A stretch of 64,000 nt of DNA from Sphaerisporangium viridialbum (GTDB lineage: Bacteria; Actinomycetota; Actinomycetes; Streptosporangiales; Streptosporangiaceae). Below are positions 35,075 to 42,623 of this stretch, piece by piece; the stretch's first letter is position 1, and each line of letters opens with the position of its first letter. The notes beneath the pieces are model-generated. The model was not told where the DNA came from, did not search any database, and saw only the letters and a list, made by a program, of their open reading frames with translations. The position numbers and the translations under genes are program-made. The stretch is from NCBI RefSeq assembly GCF_049674955.1, contig NZ_CP187232.1, forward strand, positions 6,882,001-6,946,000, given 5' to 3'.

Positions 35075-35953
35075 CTAGTCCCAGGCCGGGCCCGCGGCCG
35101 GCGCGTCGTCGTGGAGCACGGTGCCCTCGATCAGCCCGTACGGGCGGTCGGCGGCGAAGTAGACCTCGTTGTCGTTGTCCAGGCCGAAAGGAGCGAGGTC
35201 CACCAGGAAGTGGTGCTTGTTCGGCAGCTCCAGCCGTACCTCGCAGACCTCCTCGCGGGTGGCCAGCACGCGGCTGCCCATGGCGAAGAGCGTCTGCTGC
35301 AGGGACAGGCTGTGGGTGCCGGCGAACGCCTCCAGCAGGCACCTCCGTACTTCATCGTACGATTTCCCGAAATCGTACGAATCGGCGAGATCCGCGGGTG
35401 GCACCGCGTGGCGCCAGCGCGCGGTCACGGCGGTGGCGAGGACGCGGTCGGTGGCCGGCGGCAGCGTGGTGTACTCGTCCTGGATGAACCCGTGGAACTC
35501 CGAGCCCGTGGAGTTCAGCACGACCAGGTCGCGCAGGCCGGACACCACCGTGGAGGTGCCGTCCTGATCATGGTGGACGACGCACGTGCGCGTCTCGGTG
35601 GCCGACCGCACGAAGGAATGCGGCCCCCTGCGCTCCCAGGAGTACTCCTCCACCTCCACGCGGGCGTGGTGGATCGTGGGCTGCGAGCCGACGAAGTGCC
35701 GGGCGAGCAGGAGGGCGAACTCCTCGATCTGCCCGATGCCGTGCCTCTTGGCGAAGGCGTAGACGGTGTTCTTCTGCGAGTCGGTCGGCAGCACCGCGGC
35801 GTTGCCGCCGTTCCTGTGCACGTCCTCCATGTCGCCGGCGAGCGAGATGGAGACGTTGCAGTCCTTGAGGTGGTGGACCTCGCCGTCGCGGGTGACGCGG
35901 ACGACGCGGGTCTCCGCCTTGCCGTAGCGGTTGGGTCCGAGGACGACGGTCAT
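35075..35953 (-). CDS. uaZ: Urate oxidase (uricase)
   Basis: Cofactor-free oxidation of urate to 5-hydroxyisourate. 292 residues in two T-fold halves: NRYGKAETRVVRV, the catalytic KNTVYAFAKRH, FALLLARHFV, THSLSLQQTLFAMG and NKHHFLVDLAPFGLDND. Its mid-section contains a 26-bp near-perfect palindrome (35355-35380) that encodes SYDFGKSYD and has unusually AT-rich codons. The ATG at 35953 lies two bases from the HIU hydrolase stop. Confidence 0.95.
   Translation of the reverse strand: MTVVLGPNRYGKAETRVVRVTRDGEVHHLKDCNVSISLAGDMEDVHRNGGNAAVLPTDSQKNTVYAFAKRHGIGQIEEFALLLARHFVGSQPTIHHARVEVEEYSWERRGPHSFVRSATETRTCVVHHDQDGTSTVVSGLRDLVVLNSTGSEFHGFIQDEYTTLPPATDRVLATAVTARWRHAVPPADLADSYDFGKSYDEVRRCLLEAFAGTHSLSLQQTLFAMGSRVLATREEVCEVRLELPNKHHFLVDLAPFGLDNDNEVYFAADRPYGLIEGTVLHDDAPAAGPAWD
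35355..35380. repeat. 26-bp palindrome inside the urate oxidase gene
   Basis: TCGTACGATTTC (35355-35366) and its exact reverse complement GAAATCGTACGA (35369-35380) flank two bases. Such symmetry is rare in coding DNA, and the stretch is AT-rich compared with its surroundings. Confidence 0.85.
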
Positions 35954-35955
35954 CG

Positions 35956-36279
35956 CTAGCTCCCTCGGTACGTCGAGTAGGCGAACGGGCTCAGCAGCAG
36001 GGGCACGTGGTAGTGCGCCTCCGGGTCGTCGATCGCGAAGGTCACGACGACCTCCGGGTAGAACGCCGTCACACCCGACCTGGCGAAGTAGGCGCCGGTC
36101 TCGAAGACCAGGCGGTGGACGCCCCTGCCCGGCTCCCCCTCGGGCAGCCAGTCGCGCAGGCGGCCGTCCTGGTCGGTCACGCCCTTGCCGACAAGACGGT
36201 CGCCCTGGTGCAGGCTCACGGCCACGCCCTCGGCGGGCCGGCCGTTGCCGGAGTCCAGCACGTGGGTGGAAAGGCTCAT
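35956..36279 (-). CDS. uraH: 5-Hydroxyisourate hydrolase
   Basis: Transthyretin-like enzyme that hydrolyses 5-hydroxyisourate to OHCU. 107 residues: STHVLDSGNGRPAEGV, RLVFETGAYF and the C-terminal signature YHVPLLLSPFAYSTYRGS, which defines HIU hydrolases versus transthyretin. Directly upstream of urate oxidase. The 88 bases between it and the OHCU decarboxylase (36280-36367) hold no gene. Confidence 0.95.
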   Translation of the reverse strand: MSLSTHVLDSGNGRPAEGVAVSLHQGDRLVGKGVTDQDGRLRDWLPEGEPGRGVHRLVFETGAYFARSGVTAFYPEVVVTFAIDDPEAHYHVPLLLSPFAYSTYRGS

Positions 36280-36367
36280 GTCTCCTCCTCTACGCGGTCG
36301 GCCCGCGAGCGCTCCGCGTGCACGGCCCTCGCGCGCGTGGACGGGGTGGCCGGGGTGATCGAGGTGG

Positions 36368-36916
36368 TCATGCGCTGCCCTCGCCCCTGTTCTCGCCCTC
36401 CGCGAGGAGCTTAGCCACCCGCAGTCGCGTGATCTTGGCGAGCTCCTCCCGTACGACGGCCCGCTCGGTCTCCTCGTCGTTCAGCAGGCGGCCGGCGAGC
36501 CGGTCGAGCATCTCCCCCGCCGACAGGCCCGTGGCGCAGATCAGGTAGACGTGGCCGAACCGCTGCTCGTACACCGCGTTACGGGCGGCCAGCTCCGCGA
36601 GCACCTTCCGGTCGGCTCCCGCCGTACCGGACTGCTCGTCGCGCGACCACGAGGACTCCCGGCCCGATCCGGCGGCGCGGTCGCCGATCCGCGGGTGGGC
36701 GCCGAGCGCCTCCAGCACGTCCGGCCAGCCCAGCGCGAGGACGGCCGCCTCGGCGGCGTCGCCGAGCCCGTCGGGATCGTCGTACGGGCGCAGGGCGGCG
36801 ACGCGGCGGGCGAACGCGTGCGAGGCGCAGCAGCTCAGCAGCTCCCCCTCGGCCTCCGGAGGGCTGAGCGCGTTGAACCCTTCCAGGCCGCTTCGAGCGG
36901 GTGTCGCATTGGGCAT
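36368..36916 (-). CDS. uraD: OHCU decarboxylase
   Basis: Decarboxylates OHCU to (S)-allantoin. 182 residues with the active-site HPRIGDRAAG (catalytic histidine), SSWSRDEQSG, and YEQRFGHVYLICATG near residue 125. It is the first gene of the purine catabolic series and divergent from endonuclease IV. With HIU hydrolase and urate oxidase it completes urate to allantoin. Confidence 0.94.
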   Translation of the reverse strand: MPNATPARSGLEGFNALSPPEAEGELLSCCASHAFARRVAALRPYDDPDGLGDAAEAAVLALGWPDVLEALGAHPRIGDRAAGSGRESSWSRDEQSGTAGADRKVLAELAARNAVYEQRFGHVYLICATGLSAGEMLDRLAGRLLNDEETERAVVREELAKITRLRVAKLLAEGENRGEGSA

Positions 36917-36990
36917 GCCAGCAAGTAGACCGTCACCGGCGGGCGCGGTCCAGCGGCGGGAGCTCCCAAGTGGCCCAACGCATTGCCACG

Positions 36991-37004
36991 ACTTTTCGTG
37001 TCAT
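36991..37004. promoter_or_regulatory. Inverted repeat between uraD and endonuclease IV
   Basis: CACGACTTTTCGTG: five-base arms CACGA/TCGTG around CTTT, about 75-90 bases from both start codons. Possible operator for purine or allantoin control of the minus-strand cluster; weak by itself. Confidence 0.35.
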
Positions 37005-37066
37005 GCTCCAAGTCGTCCCGGTGCGGGCCCGGAAAGCGGCCCGCCGGGGCATCAGGCGGCCTCCCA

Positions 37067-37082
37067 TAGGCTGGACACCACC
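37067..37082 (+). promoter_or_regulatory. Near-leaderless -10 of the endonuclease IV gene
   Basis: TAGGCT (37067-37072) ten bases before the ATG; the expected 5' leader is only a few bases and no ribosome site exists. Confidence 0.4.
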
Positions 37083-37925
37083 ATGACCGTTACCTCTCTC
37101 ATCGGCGGGCACGCGCTGGTCACAGGTGGTCTGGCCACCGGCGGCCTGCGCTACGCGGCCGAAATCGACGCCGAGATCATCCAGGTCTTCGTGACCAACC
37201 CCCGCGGCTGGGCGCTCGCCGAGGGCAGGCCCGCCGAGGACGCCGCGCTGCGCGACTCGGGCATGCCGGTGTTCATCCACACGCCCTATCTGGTCAACAT
37301 GGGCTCCCCCAGCGCCGAGACCCTGGAGCGGTCCATCCTGACCGTGCGGCACTCGCTCAGGCGGGGTGTGGAGACCGGCGCGCGCGGCGTGGTCGTGCAC
37401 ACCGGCTCGGCGGTGACCCAGCCGAGGGACGCCGCCATGCGGCAGCTCCGCGAGCACCTCCTGCCGCTCCTGGACGAGATCCCCGACGACGGTCCCGACC
37501 TGCTGCTGGAGCCGATGGCGGGTCAGGGCCAGATGCTCTGCGCCACCATCCAGGACCTCGGGCCCTACCTGGCGGCCCTGGAGTTCCACCCGCGCGCCAA
37601 CGTCTGCCTGGACACCTGCCACGCCTTCGGCGCCGGGCACGACCTCGCGGCTCCCGGAGGCATGGGGCGCGCGCTCGACGCCCTCCACGCGGTCGCTCCC
37701 GGCCGGCTGAAGCTGCTCCACGTGAACGACTCCAAGGACGCCTGCGGCCTCAAGAAGGACCGCCACGAGAACATCGGCGCCGGGCACATCGGCGTGGCGG
37801 CGTTCGCCGACCTCCTGCGCCACCCGGTCGCGGCCGGGGTGCCGCTCTGCATCGAGACCCCCGGCAAGGCCGACAAGCACCGCGAGGACATCGCGCTCCT
37901 GAAGAGGCTCCGCGACGGGAGCTGA
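37083..37925 (+). CDS. nfo: Deoxyribonuclease IV (AP endonuclease family 2)
   Basis: Base-excision repair enzyme cutting at abasic sites. 280 residues of the xylose-isomerase-type TIM barrel with zinc ligands in IHTPYLVNMGSP, VVVHTGSAV, LLLEPMAGQG, VCLDTCHAFGAGHD, LLHVNDSKD, RHENIGAGHIG and IETPGK. Start ATG at 37083; the longer upstream reading overlaps uraD and lacks homology. Confidence 0.94.
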   Translation: MTVTSLIGGHALVTGGLATGGLRYAAEIDAEIIQVFVTNPRGWALAEGRPAEDAALRDSGMPVFIHTPYLVNMGSPSAETLERSILTVRHSLRRGVETGARGVVVHTGSAVTQPRDAAMRQLREHLLPLLDEIPDDGPDLLLEPMAGQGQMLCATIQDLGPYLAALEFHPRANVCLDTCHAFGAGHDLAAPGGMGRALDALHAVAPGRLKLLHVNDSKDACGLKKDRHENIGAGHIGVAAFADLLRHPVAAGVPLCIETPGKADKHREDIALLKRLRDGS

Positions 37926-37950
37926 GCCCCGGGGGCCGGGGACGGCAGTG

Positions 37951-38110
37951 GCGGGGTGCTCGCGAGGTGATCCGGCCGCCCCCCTTTTGGGCCGGATCAC
38001 CTGAGGGGCCTTGCGGCCGTCCGGCGAACACCCCGCCTCGCCGAGGCCGACGGGCCCTACCCCCCGGTAAGGGCCCGGCGACCTTTGGGGACCGCCGGGC
38101 ACGCGCGTGG
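37951..38110. other. Highly structured intergenic region
   Basis: Nested inverted repeats: outer arms 37951-37963 and 38024-38036 (GCGGGGTGCTCGC with GCGAACACCCCGC, one mismatch), inner perfect 13-bp arms AGGTGATCCGGCC (37965-37977) and 37990-38002, and a small GGCC-TTGC-GGCC hairpin between them. Two further hairpins follow (GGGCCCT...AGGGCCC and CCCGGCG...CGCCGGG). The inner stem could end nfo transcription. The whole could be a multi-branched RNA or a mobile palindromic repeat. The gene-free stretch continues to 38471. Confidence 0.6.
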
Positions 38111-38471
38111 GCGCGGAAGCCAGGCGATCGCCAGCGGTTCCGCGTATCCAAGGTCTTTCCGGCCCATGGGGCGGGTTTCCCCCCCGGTTACGCAGTGTGG
38201 CTCTTCGATGCGGATGACATTACGGTGGGTCATCGGGGTCATGTGGCCCACTTGGGGGCCGCCTCGCCAAGCGGTCAGTAGCCAGCGATATACGGAACGT
38301 GGCGGCGCGACGAGCGGTGCCTACGCGCCGACGAGCGGTAGGCCGGGGGCTCGCGCCGAGCGGCACCGCCCGTCCGGCGAGAGGCGCGCGGCCTCACCGG
38401 CCGTACGGACGCGGGGCTCAGGGGCGGGCGCCGGGCATCAGGTCTCACGGACCGGAGGGAGGCGGGCGGCC

Positions 38472-39329
38472 TCACGGGCCCGACGAGACCGGGTGGGCGC
38501 CGAACGGCAGGGCCCCGGCCGCGAGCGCCTCGGCACCCGAGGACAGGGTCCCCGACGGCAGCGCCCCCGATGGCAGGGTCCCCGACGGCAGGGCGCCGCG
38601 GGACTGCCGGACGAGCTGCTCGCGGACGCGGCGGGTGTGCCGCCGGCTGACGGGCAGGGTCGTGGCGCCGACGCGGAGCACGATGCGGCCCTCGTCGAAG
38701 CGCATCTCGGTGACGTGCCGGGCGGACACCAGCGTGCTGCGGTGGATGCGGATGAACCCCGAGGAGCCCCAGCGGCGCTCCAGGGCGGCCAGGGACATGC
38801 GCACCAGGTGGGTGCCCTCGGCGGTGTGCAGGCGCACGTAGTCGCCGCTGGCCTCGGCGTAGGTGACGGCGTGCTGGGGGACGAAGCTGGTGCGCCCGCT
38901 CAGCTCGACCGGGATCACGTCGTCCATCGCCGCCTCGGCCGCCGACGGGCCGTACGTGGCGGACTCCAGGCGGCGAACGGCCTCGGCGACCCGGTCGGGC
39001 CGCAGCGGCTTCAGCAGGTAGTCGACGGCCTCCAGCTCGAACGCCTGCACCGCGCGGTCGTCGTGCGCGGTGACGAACACCAGCTTCGGCGGGCTCGGGA
39101 AGGCGCCGATGAGCCTGGCCAGGTCGAGGCCGTCGAGACCGGGCATGCGGATGTCGAGGAACACGCTGTCGAGCCGCTCACCCGCGCCGATCATGGCGAC
39201 CATGTCCTGCAGCGCGGCCACGCCGTCGGAGGCCGTCAGCACCTGTTCGACGCGGCTGTCCTGCCGGAGGAGGTACGCCAGTTCCGACAGCGCGTGCACT
39301 TCATCGTCAACCGCCAAGACACGGAGCAT
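38472..39329 (-). CDS. LytTR-family response regulator
   Basis: DNA-binding response regulator of the AlgR/LytR class. Of 285 residues, 1-120 form the receiver domain with phosphorylated Asp59 (FLDIRMPG) and the conserved K in YLLKPL; about 138-236 form the LytTR DNA-binding domain (YAEASGDYVRLH, FIRIHRSTLVS, LPVSRRH). The last 45 residues are a low-complexity tail built on LPSG[TA] repeats. The ATG at 39329 lies 73 bases from the end of the sensor kinase gene with which it pairs. Confidence 0.93.
   Translation of the reverse strand: MLRVLAVDDEVHALSELAYLLRQDSRVEQVLTASDGVAALQDMVAMIGAGERLDSVFLDIRMPGLDGLDLARLIGAFPSPPKLVFVTAHDDRAVQAFELEAVDYLLKPLRPDRVAEAVRRLESATYGPSAAEAAMDDVIPVELSGRTSFVPQHAVTYAEASGDYVRLHTAEGTHLVRMSLAALERRWGSSGFIRIHRSTLVSARHVTEMRFDEGRIVLRVGATTLPVSRRHTRRVREQLVRQSRGALPSGTLPSGALPSGTLSSGAEALAAGALPFGAHPVSSGP
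38532..38591. repeat. 15-bp tandem repeat coding for the LPSG tail
   Basis: Four 15-base units (GGTCCCCGACGGCAG and variants) at 38532, 38547, 38562 and 38577 encode the repeated pentapeptide [LT]LPSG[TA] of the response regulator. An in-frame repeat number change would lengthen or shorten the tail. Confidence 0.7.
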
Positions 39330-39402
39330 GAGGACAACGCTGCCGCCCGGACCGCCCGCCGGGCAAGCCTCATCTCAACATTGTGTAACCGTTCGACTCC
39401 AT

Positions 39403-40593
39403 TTAGCTATATCTTGGGCGGATTTTCGGGACGCGCATGCGGACCGTCGTGCCCTCGCCGGGCGCGGTGTCGATGACCAGCCCGTACTCCTGGCCGTAGA
39501 TCTGGCGCAGCCGCACGTCGACGTTCGCGAGGCCGATGCCGCCGCTGTCGCCGCTCGGCGGCTCGCCGTCGAGCATCTCCCTGACCCGCTCGGGGTCCAT
39601 GCCCGCCCCGTCGTCCTCGACGGTGATGTGGACCTCGTTGCCCACGTCGCGCACCACCACGCTGACCTCGCCTGACCCGCCGCCCCTGCGGATGCCGTGG
39701 GTGATGGCGTTCTCCACGAGGGGCTGCAGGCACAGGAAGGGCACGGGCACCGGCAGCACCTCGCGCATGACGTCCACGACGAAGCGCAGCTTGTCGCCGA
39801 AGCGCGCCCGTTCGAGCAGCAGGTAGCGGTCGACGCAGGTGAGCTCGTCGGAGAGCGTGGTGAAGTCGCCCGCGCGGCGCAGGGCGTGCCTGGCGAAGTC
39901 GGCGAAGTCCAGCAGCAGCTCGCGGGCGCGGTCGGGGTCGGTGCGCGTGAACGAGGCGATCGTGGCCAGCGAGTTGCAGACGAAGTGCGGCGAGATCTGC
40001 GCCCGCAGGGCCCGCGTCTCGGCGTCCAGTGCCCGCCGCCGCGCGGCCTCCAGCTCGGCCAGCTCCAGCTGGCCCGAGGCCCACTGCCCGACCTCGGCGG
40101 CCGCCCGTACGAGCGCCGCGCTCACCTGGGTGTCGTAGGCGGCCAGCGAGCCGATGACCCGCCCGTCGACGGTGAGCGGCACCACGACGGCGTCGCGGAT
40201 GGCGCAGTCCTCGGCCTCGCAGAACAGCTCGTCGCCCGCGACCAGGTGGGGCCGCCCGCCGGCCAGGACGCCGTGGACGTGGCCCAGCAGGTCGCGGGTG
40301 CGCGCCTCGCCGGGAGGCTCCCAGGCGCCGTCCCAGGCCAGCACCTGGTCGGTGGAGGTCACGGCGAGGGCCTCCGTGCCGAGGAGGGCGCGCAGGTGGC
40401 GTACGGCCCGGCGGGCGGAGTCGCGGGCGAGACCGGCCCTGAGGTAGGGCGCGGCCATCGCGGCGAGGTGCAGGGTGGCGAACGTGGCGTTGTCGGCCTG
40501 GTCGTCGCGCCCGGCGTCGCCGCCGCGGCGGCCGAGGCCGTACCCCAAAAGACCGCTCAGAACGCATAACAGTGCCCACCCGGTAAGGAGCAT
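39403..40593 (-). CDS. LytS-type sensor histidine kinase
   Basis: Sensor partner of the LytTR regulator. 396 residues: an N-terminal membrane helix (about 5-20), a GAF-like sensing domain (about 55-170) with CEAEDC, a His_kinase domain (SPHFVCNSLATIASF near residue 203, histidine phospho-acceptor) and an HATPase domain (PLVENAITHGI, DDGAGMDPE, GIGLANVDVRLRQIYG). Only one membrane segment, unlike LytS with five or more, so the signal is probably intracellular. Confidence 0.9.
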   Translation of the reverse strand: MLLTGWALLCVLSGLLGYGLGRRGGDAGRDDQADNATFATLHLAAMAAPYLRAGLARDSARRAVRHLRALLGTEALAVTSTDQVLAWDGAWEPPGEARTRDLLGHVHGVLAGGRPHLVAGDELFCEAEDCAIRDAVVVPLTVDGRVIGSLAAYDTQVSAALVRAAAEVGQWASGQLELAELEAARRRALDAETRALRAQISPHFVCNSLATIASFTRTDPDRARELLLDFADFARHALRRAGDFTTLSDELTCVDRYLLLERARFGDKLRFVVDVMREVLPVPVPFLCLQPLVENAITHGIRRGGGSGEVSVVVRDVGNEVHITVEDDGAGMDPERVREMLDGEPPSGDSGGIGLANVDVRLRQIYGQEYGLVIDTAPGEGTTVRMRVPKIRPRYS

Positions 40594-40647
40594 GCGGGCA
40601 ACCGTAATAGGTGACCTTATGTGATCGTGCCCGAACTCTGCGGAACC

Positions 40648-41256
40648 CTAGGAAGGACCGTCTCCGGGATCCTCCTGGTAGGCATAGCGCTGTTCACGCC
40701 ACGGATCGCCCAGGTTGTGGTAGCCGCGCTCCTCCCAGAACCCCCGGCGGTCGGCCAGCAGGTACTCCACGGCACGCACCCATTTCACGCTCTTCCAGGC
40801 GTAAAGGTGGGGGACCACGATGCGGACCGGAAACCCCCGCTCGGAGGTCAGCGGCTTCTCGTCCAGCTCCATGGCGAAGATCGTGGAGTCGCGGTCGAAG
40901 TCCTCGATGCGGAGGTTGGCGCTGTAGCCGTACTCCCCCCAGATCATGACGTGGCTGACGCCCGCCGCCGGAGGGGCGGCCTCCATCAGGGTCTTGGCCG
41001 ATATGCCGCCCCACTCGTTGCCCATGATCGAGAACTTGGTGACGCAGTGGAAGTCGGCGATGACGCTCACGCGGGGCAGCGCGGAGAACTCGGGCCAGGT
41101 GAAGCGGATCTCCTCGCCCGAGGCGGTGGCCCCGAACACCGACATGTTCCAGCGCTCCGGCCGGAACTGCGGGACCCGGCCGTAGTGGATGACCGGGCGG
41201 CCACGTGGGATGTACTGCCCGGGGGGCAGTCGGGTCTCCTCGGTTGGATCCGGCAC
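40648..41256 (-). CDS. Sulfite oxidase-like molybdopterin oxidoreductase
   Basis: Cytosolic molybdenum enzyme of the sulfite-oxidase fold; substrate unknown. 202 residues with the molybdenum-ligand cysteine in VIADFHCVTKFS, WGGISAKTLMEAAPP, MIWGEYGYSANL and GFPVRIVVPHLYAWKSVKWV. No Tat signal and no heme domain, so it is the short bacterial type. The GTG at 41256 follows AGGA at 8 bases; the large open frame reaching 43626 on this strand is a shadow of aroF and other DNA. Confidence 0.9.
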   Translation of the reverse strand: MPDPTEETRLPPGQYIPRGRPVIHYGRVPQFRPERWNMSVFGATASGEEIRFTWPEFSALPRVSVIADFHCVTKFSIMGNEWGGISAKTLMEAAPPAAGVSHVMIWGEYGYSANLRIEDFDRDSTIFAMELDEKPLTSERGFPVRIVVPHLYAWKSVKWVRAVEYLLADRRGFWEERGYHNLGDPWREQRYAYQEDPGDGPS

Positions 41257-41330
41257 GCAGCAATCCTGCCACCGCGCTCTTGACCGCGTGTCATTGGCAC
41301 CCCGGTAGTCCCGGCGAACCCAGGCGCCCG

Positions 41331-41358
41331 ATGACCACCCGAGGGCATGCGCTATGCT
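41331..41358 (+). promoter_or_regulatory. Promoter of the DAHP synthase attenuator
   Basis: ATGACC (41331-41336) and TATGCT (41353-41358) are 16 bases apart. The transcript would start only a few bases before the leader-peptide ATG at 41368. Confidence 0.55.
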
Positions 41359-41367
41359 TTTCAGCAA

Positions 41368-41442
41368 ATGCGTACTGTATTCGAATTTTGGTATGGCGAC
41401 GGACCCGTGGAACGGACCGTTCGCCGTCGGATGCTGCGCTGA
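41368..41442 (+). CDS. Aromatic leader peptide of the DAHP synthase gene
   Basis: A 24-codon frame with Phe5, Phe7, Trp8 and Tyr9 in the segment FEFWYG, then a charged end (ERTVRRR). All three aromatic amino acids are sampled within five codons. It lies between a promoter and a perfect terminator hairpin in front of aroF, the classic layout of a transcription attenuator. GGACCCG at 41401-41407, inside its reading frame, can pair with CGGGTCC at 41466-41472 in the terminator's left arm, so it provides an antiterminator. It is too short for ordinary gene finding. Confidence 0.8.
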   Translation: MRTVFEFWYGDGPVERTVRRRMLR

Positions 41443-41453
41443 CAGGCAAACGT

Positions 41454-41499
41454 CGACGAAGGCCCCGGGTCCCCAAGGACCCGGGGCCTTCGTCGTTTT
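41454..41499 (+). terminator. Attenuator terminator before aroF
   Basis: Perfect 19-bp stem, 41454-41472 with 41477-41495, four-base loop CCAA, followed by TTTT. It is the strongest intrinsic terminator in the window, and it stands 31 bases upstream of a gene rather than behind one. Confidence 0.92.
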
Positions 41500-41529
41500 C
41501 CAGGCGGTTTCATCGAGAAGGGCACCATC

Positions 41530-42567
41530 ATGGTCATCGTCATGTCTCCCGAGGCCGGACAGCAGGAGATCGACGCCATCGTCGACCTGGTAGCCACGGC
41601 GGGAGGCGAGGCCTTCGTCAGCCGTGGCGTCAACCGCACGATCATCGGCCTCGTCGGGGACATAACGCAGTTCGGCACCCTGAACCTCGGGAGCCAGCCC
41701 GGCGTGGCCGACGTCATCCGCGTGTCCGTGCCCTACAAGCTGGTGAGCAGGGAGAACCACCCCGAGAGATCGACCGTCCGGGTGGCCGGGGTGCCGATCG
41801 GGCCCGACACCGTCACGCTGATCGCCGGTCCGTGCGCGGTCGAGACGCCCCAGCAGACGCTGGAGGCGGCGCGTATGGCCAGGGCCGCGGGGGCGAGCCT
41901 GCTGCGCGGCGGCGCGTACAAGCCGCGCACCTCGCCGTACGCCTTCCAGGGGCTCGGCGAGCGCGGGCTGCGCATCCTCGCCGACGTGCGCGAGGAGACC
42001 GGCCTGCCGATCGTCACCGAGGTCGTGGACGCCCACGACGTCGAGCTGGTCGCCTCCTACGCCGACATGCTCCAGGTGGGCACCCGCAACGCGCAGAACT
42101 TCGCGCTGCTGCAGGCCGTCGGGTCGGTCGGCAAGCCGGTCATGCTGAAGCGCGGCATGAACGCCACGATCGAGGAGTGGCTCATGGCGGCCGAGTACAT
42201 CGCCCAGCGCGGCAACCTCGACATCGTCCTGTGCGAGCGCGGCATCCGCACCTTCGAGACCGCCACCCGCAACACCCTGGACGTCTCGGCCGTGCCGGTG
42301 GCACAGCGGCTGTCGCACCTGCCGGTCATCATCGACCCCTCGCACTCCGGCGGCCGCCGCGACCTGGTGCTCCCGCTGGCGCGCTCCGCGATCGCCGTCG
42401 GGGCCGACGGGATCATCATCGACGTCCACCCGCACCCCGAGCAGGCGCTCTGCGACGGCCCTCAGGCGCTCGTCGACGGCGACCTGGACGAGCTGGCCCG
42501 CGTCATGCGCGACTTCCCGCCCCTGATGGACCGCGTGCCCGCCACCGCGCTCACCCCCGTGGCGTAG
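41530..42567 (+). CDS. aroF: 3-Deoxy-7-phosphoheptulonate (DAHP) synthase, type I-beta
   Basis: First step of aromatic amino acid synthesis: condenses phosphoenolpyruvate and erythrose 4-phosphate. 345 residues: an N-terminal ferredoxin-like regulatory domain (1-70, VIVMSPEAGQQEIDAIVDLV) as in the Thermotoga-type enzymes, then the barrel with LIAGPCAVET, LRGGAYKPRTSPYAFQG, MLKRGMNATIEEW and IDPSHSGGRRD. The ATG at 41530 follows AAGGG. Controlled by the leader peptide/terminator immediately upstream, and possibly by feedback through the N-terminal domain. A different, type II enzyme may also exist elsewhere in the genome. Confidence 0.95.
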   Translation: MVIVMSPEAGQQEIDAIVDLVATAGGEAFVSRGVNRTIIGLVGDITQFGTLNLGSQPGVADVIRVSVPYKLVSRENHPERSTVRVAGVPIGPDTVTLIAGPCAVETPQQTLEAARMARAAGASLLRGGAYKPRTSPYAFQGLGERGLRILADVREETGLPIVTEVVDAHDVELVASYADMLQVGTRNAQNFALLQAVGSVGKPVMLKRGMNATIEEWLMAAEYIAQRGNLDIVLCERGIRTFETATRNTLDVSAVPVAQRLSHLPVIIDPSHSGGRRDLVLPLARSAIAVGADGIIIDVHPHPEQALCDGPQALVDGDLDELARVMRDFPPLMDRVPATALTPVA

Positions 42568-42580
42568 ACCCCGCGAGGAG

Positions 42581-42600
42581 GGCGGCCTCGGGGGGCCGCC
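42581..42600. terminator. Stem-loop between convergent aroF and thiI
   Basis: GGCGGCC (42581-42587) and GGCCGCC (42594-42600), with GC-rich outer sequences (CCCGCGAG, CCCGCGCGGG) that extend the fold. Can serve both strands. Confidence 0.6.
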
Positions 42601-42623
42601 GTCCCGCGCGGGCTCCGGGTGCG

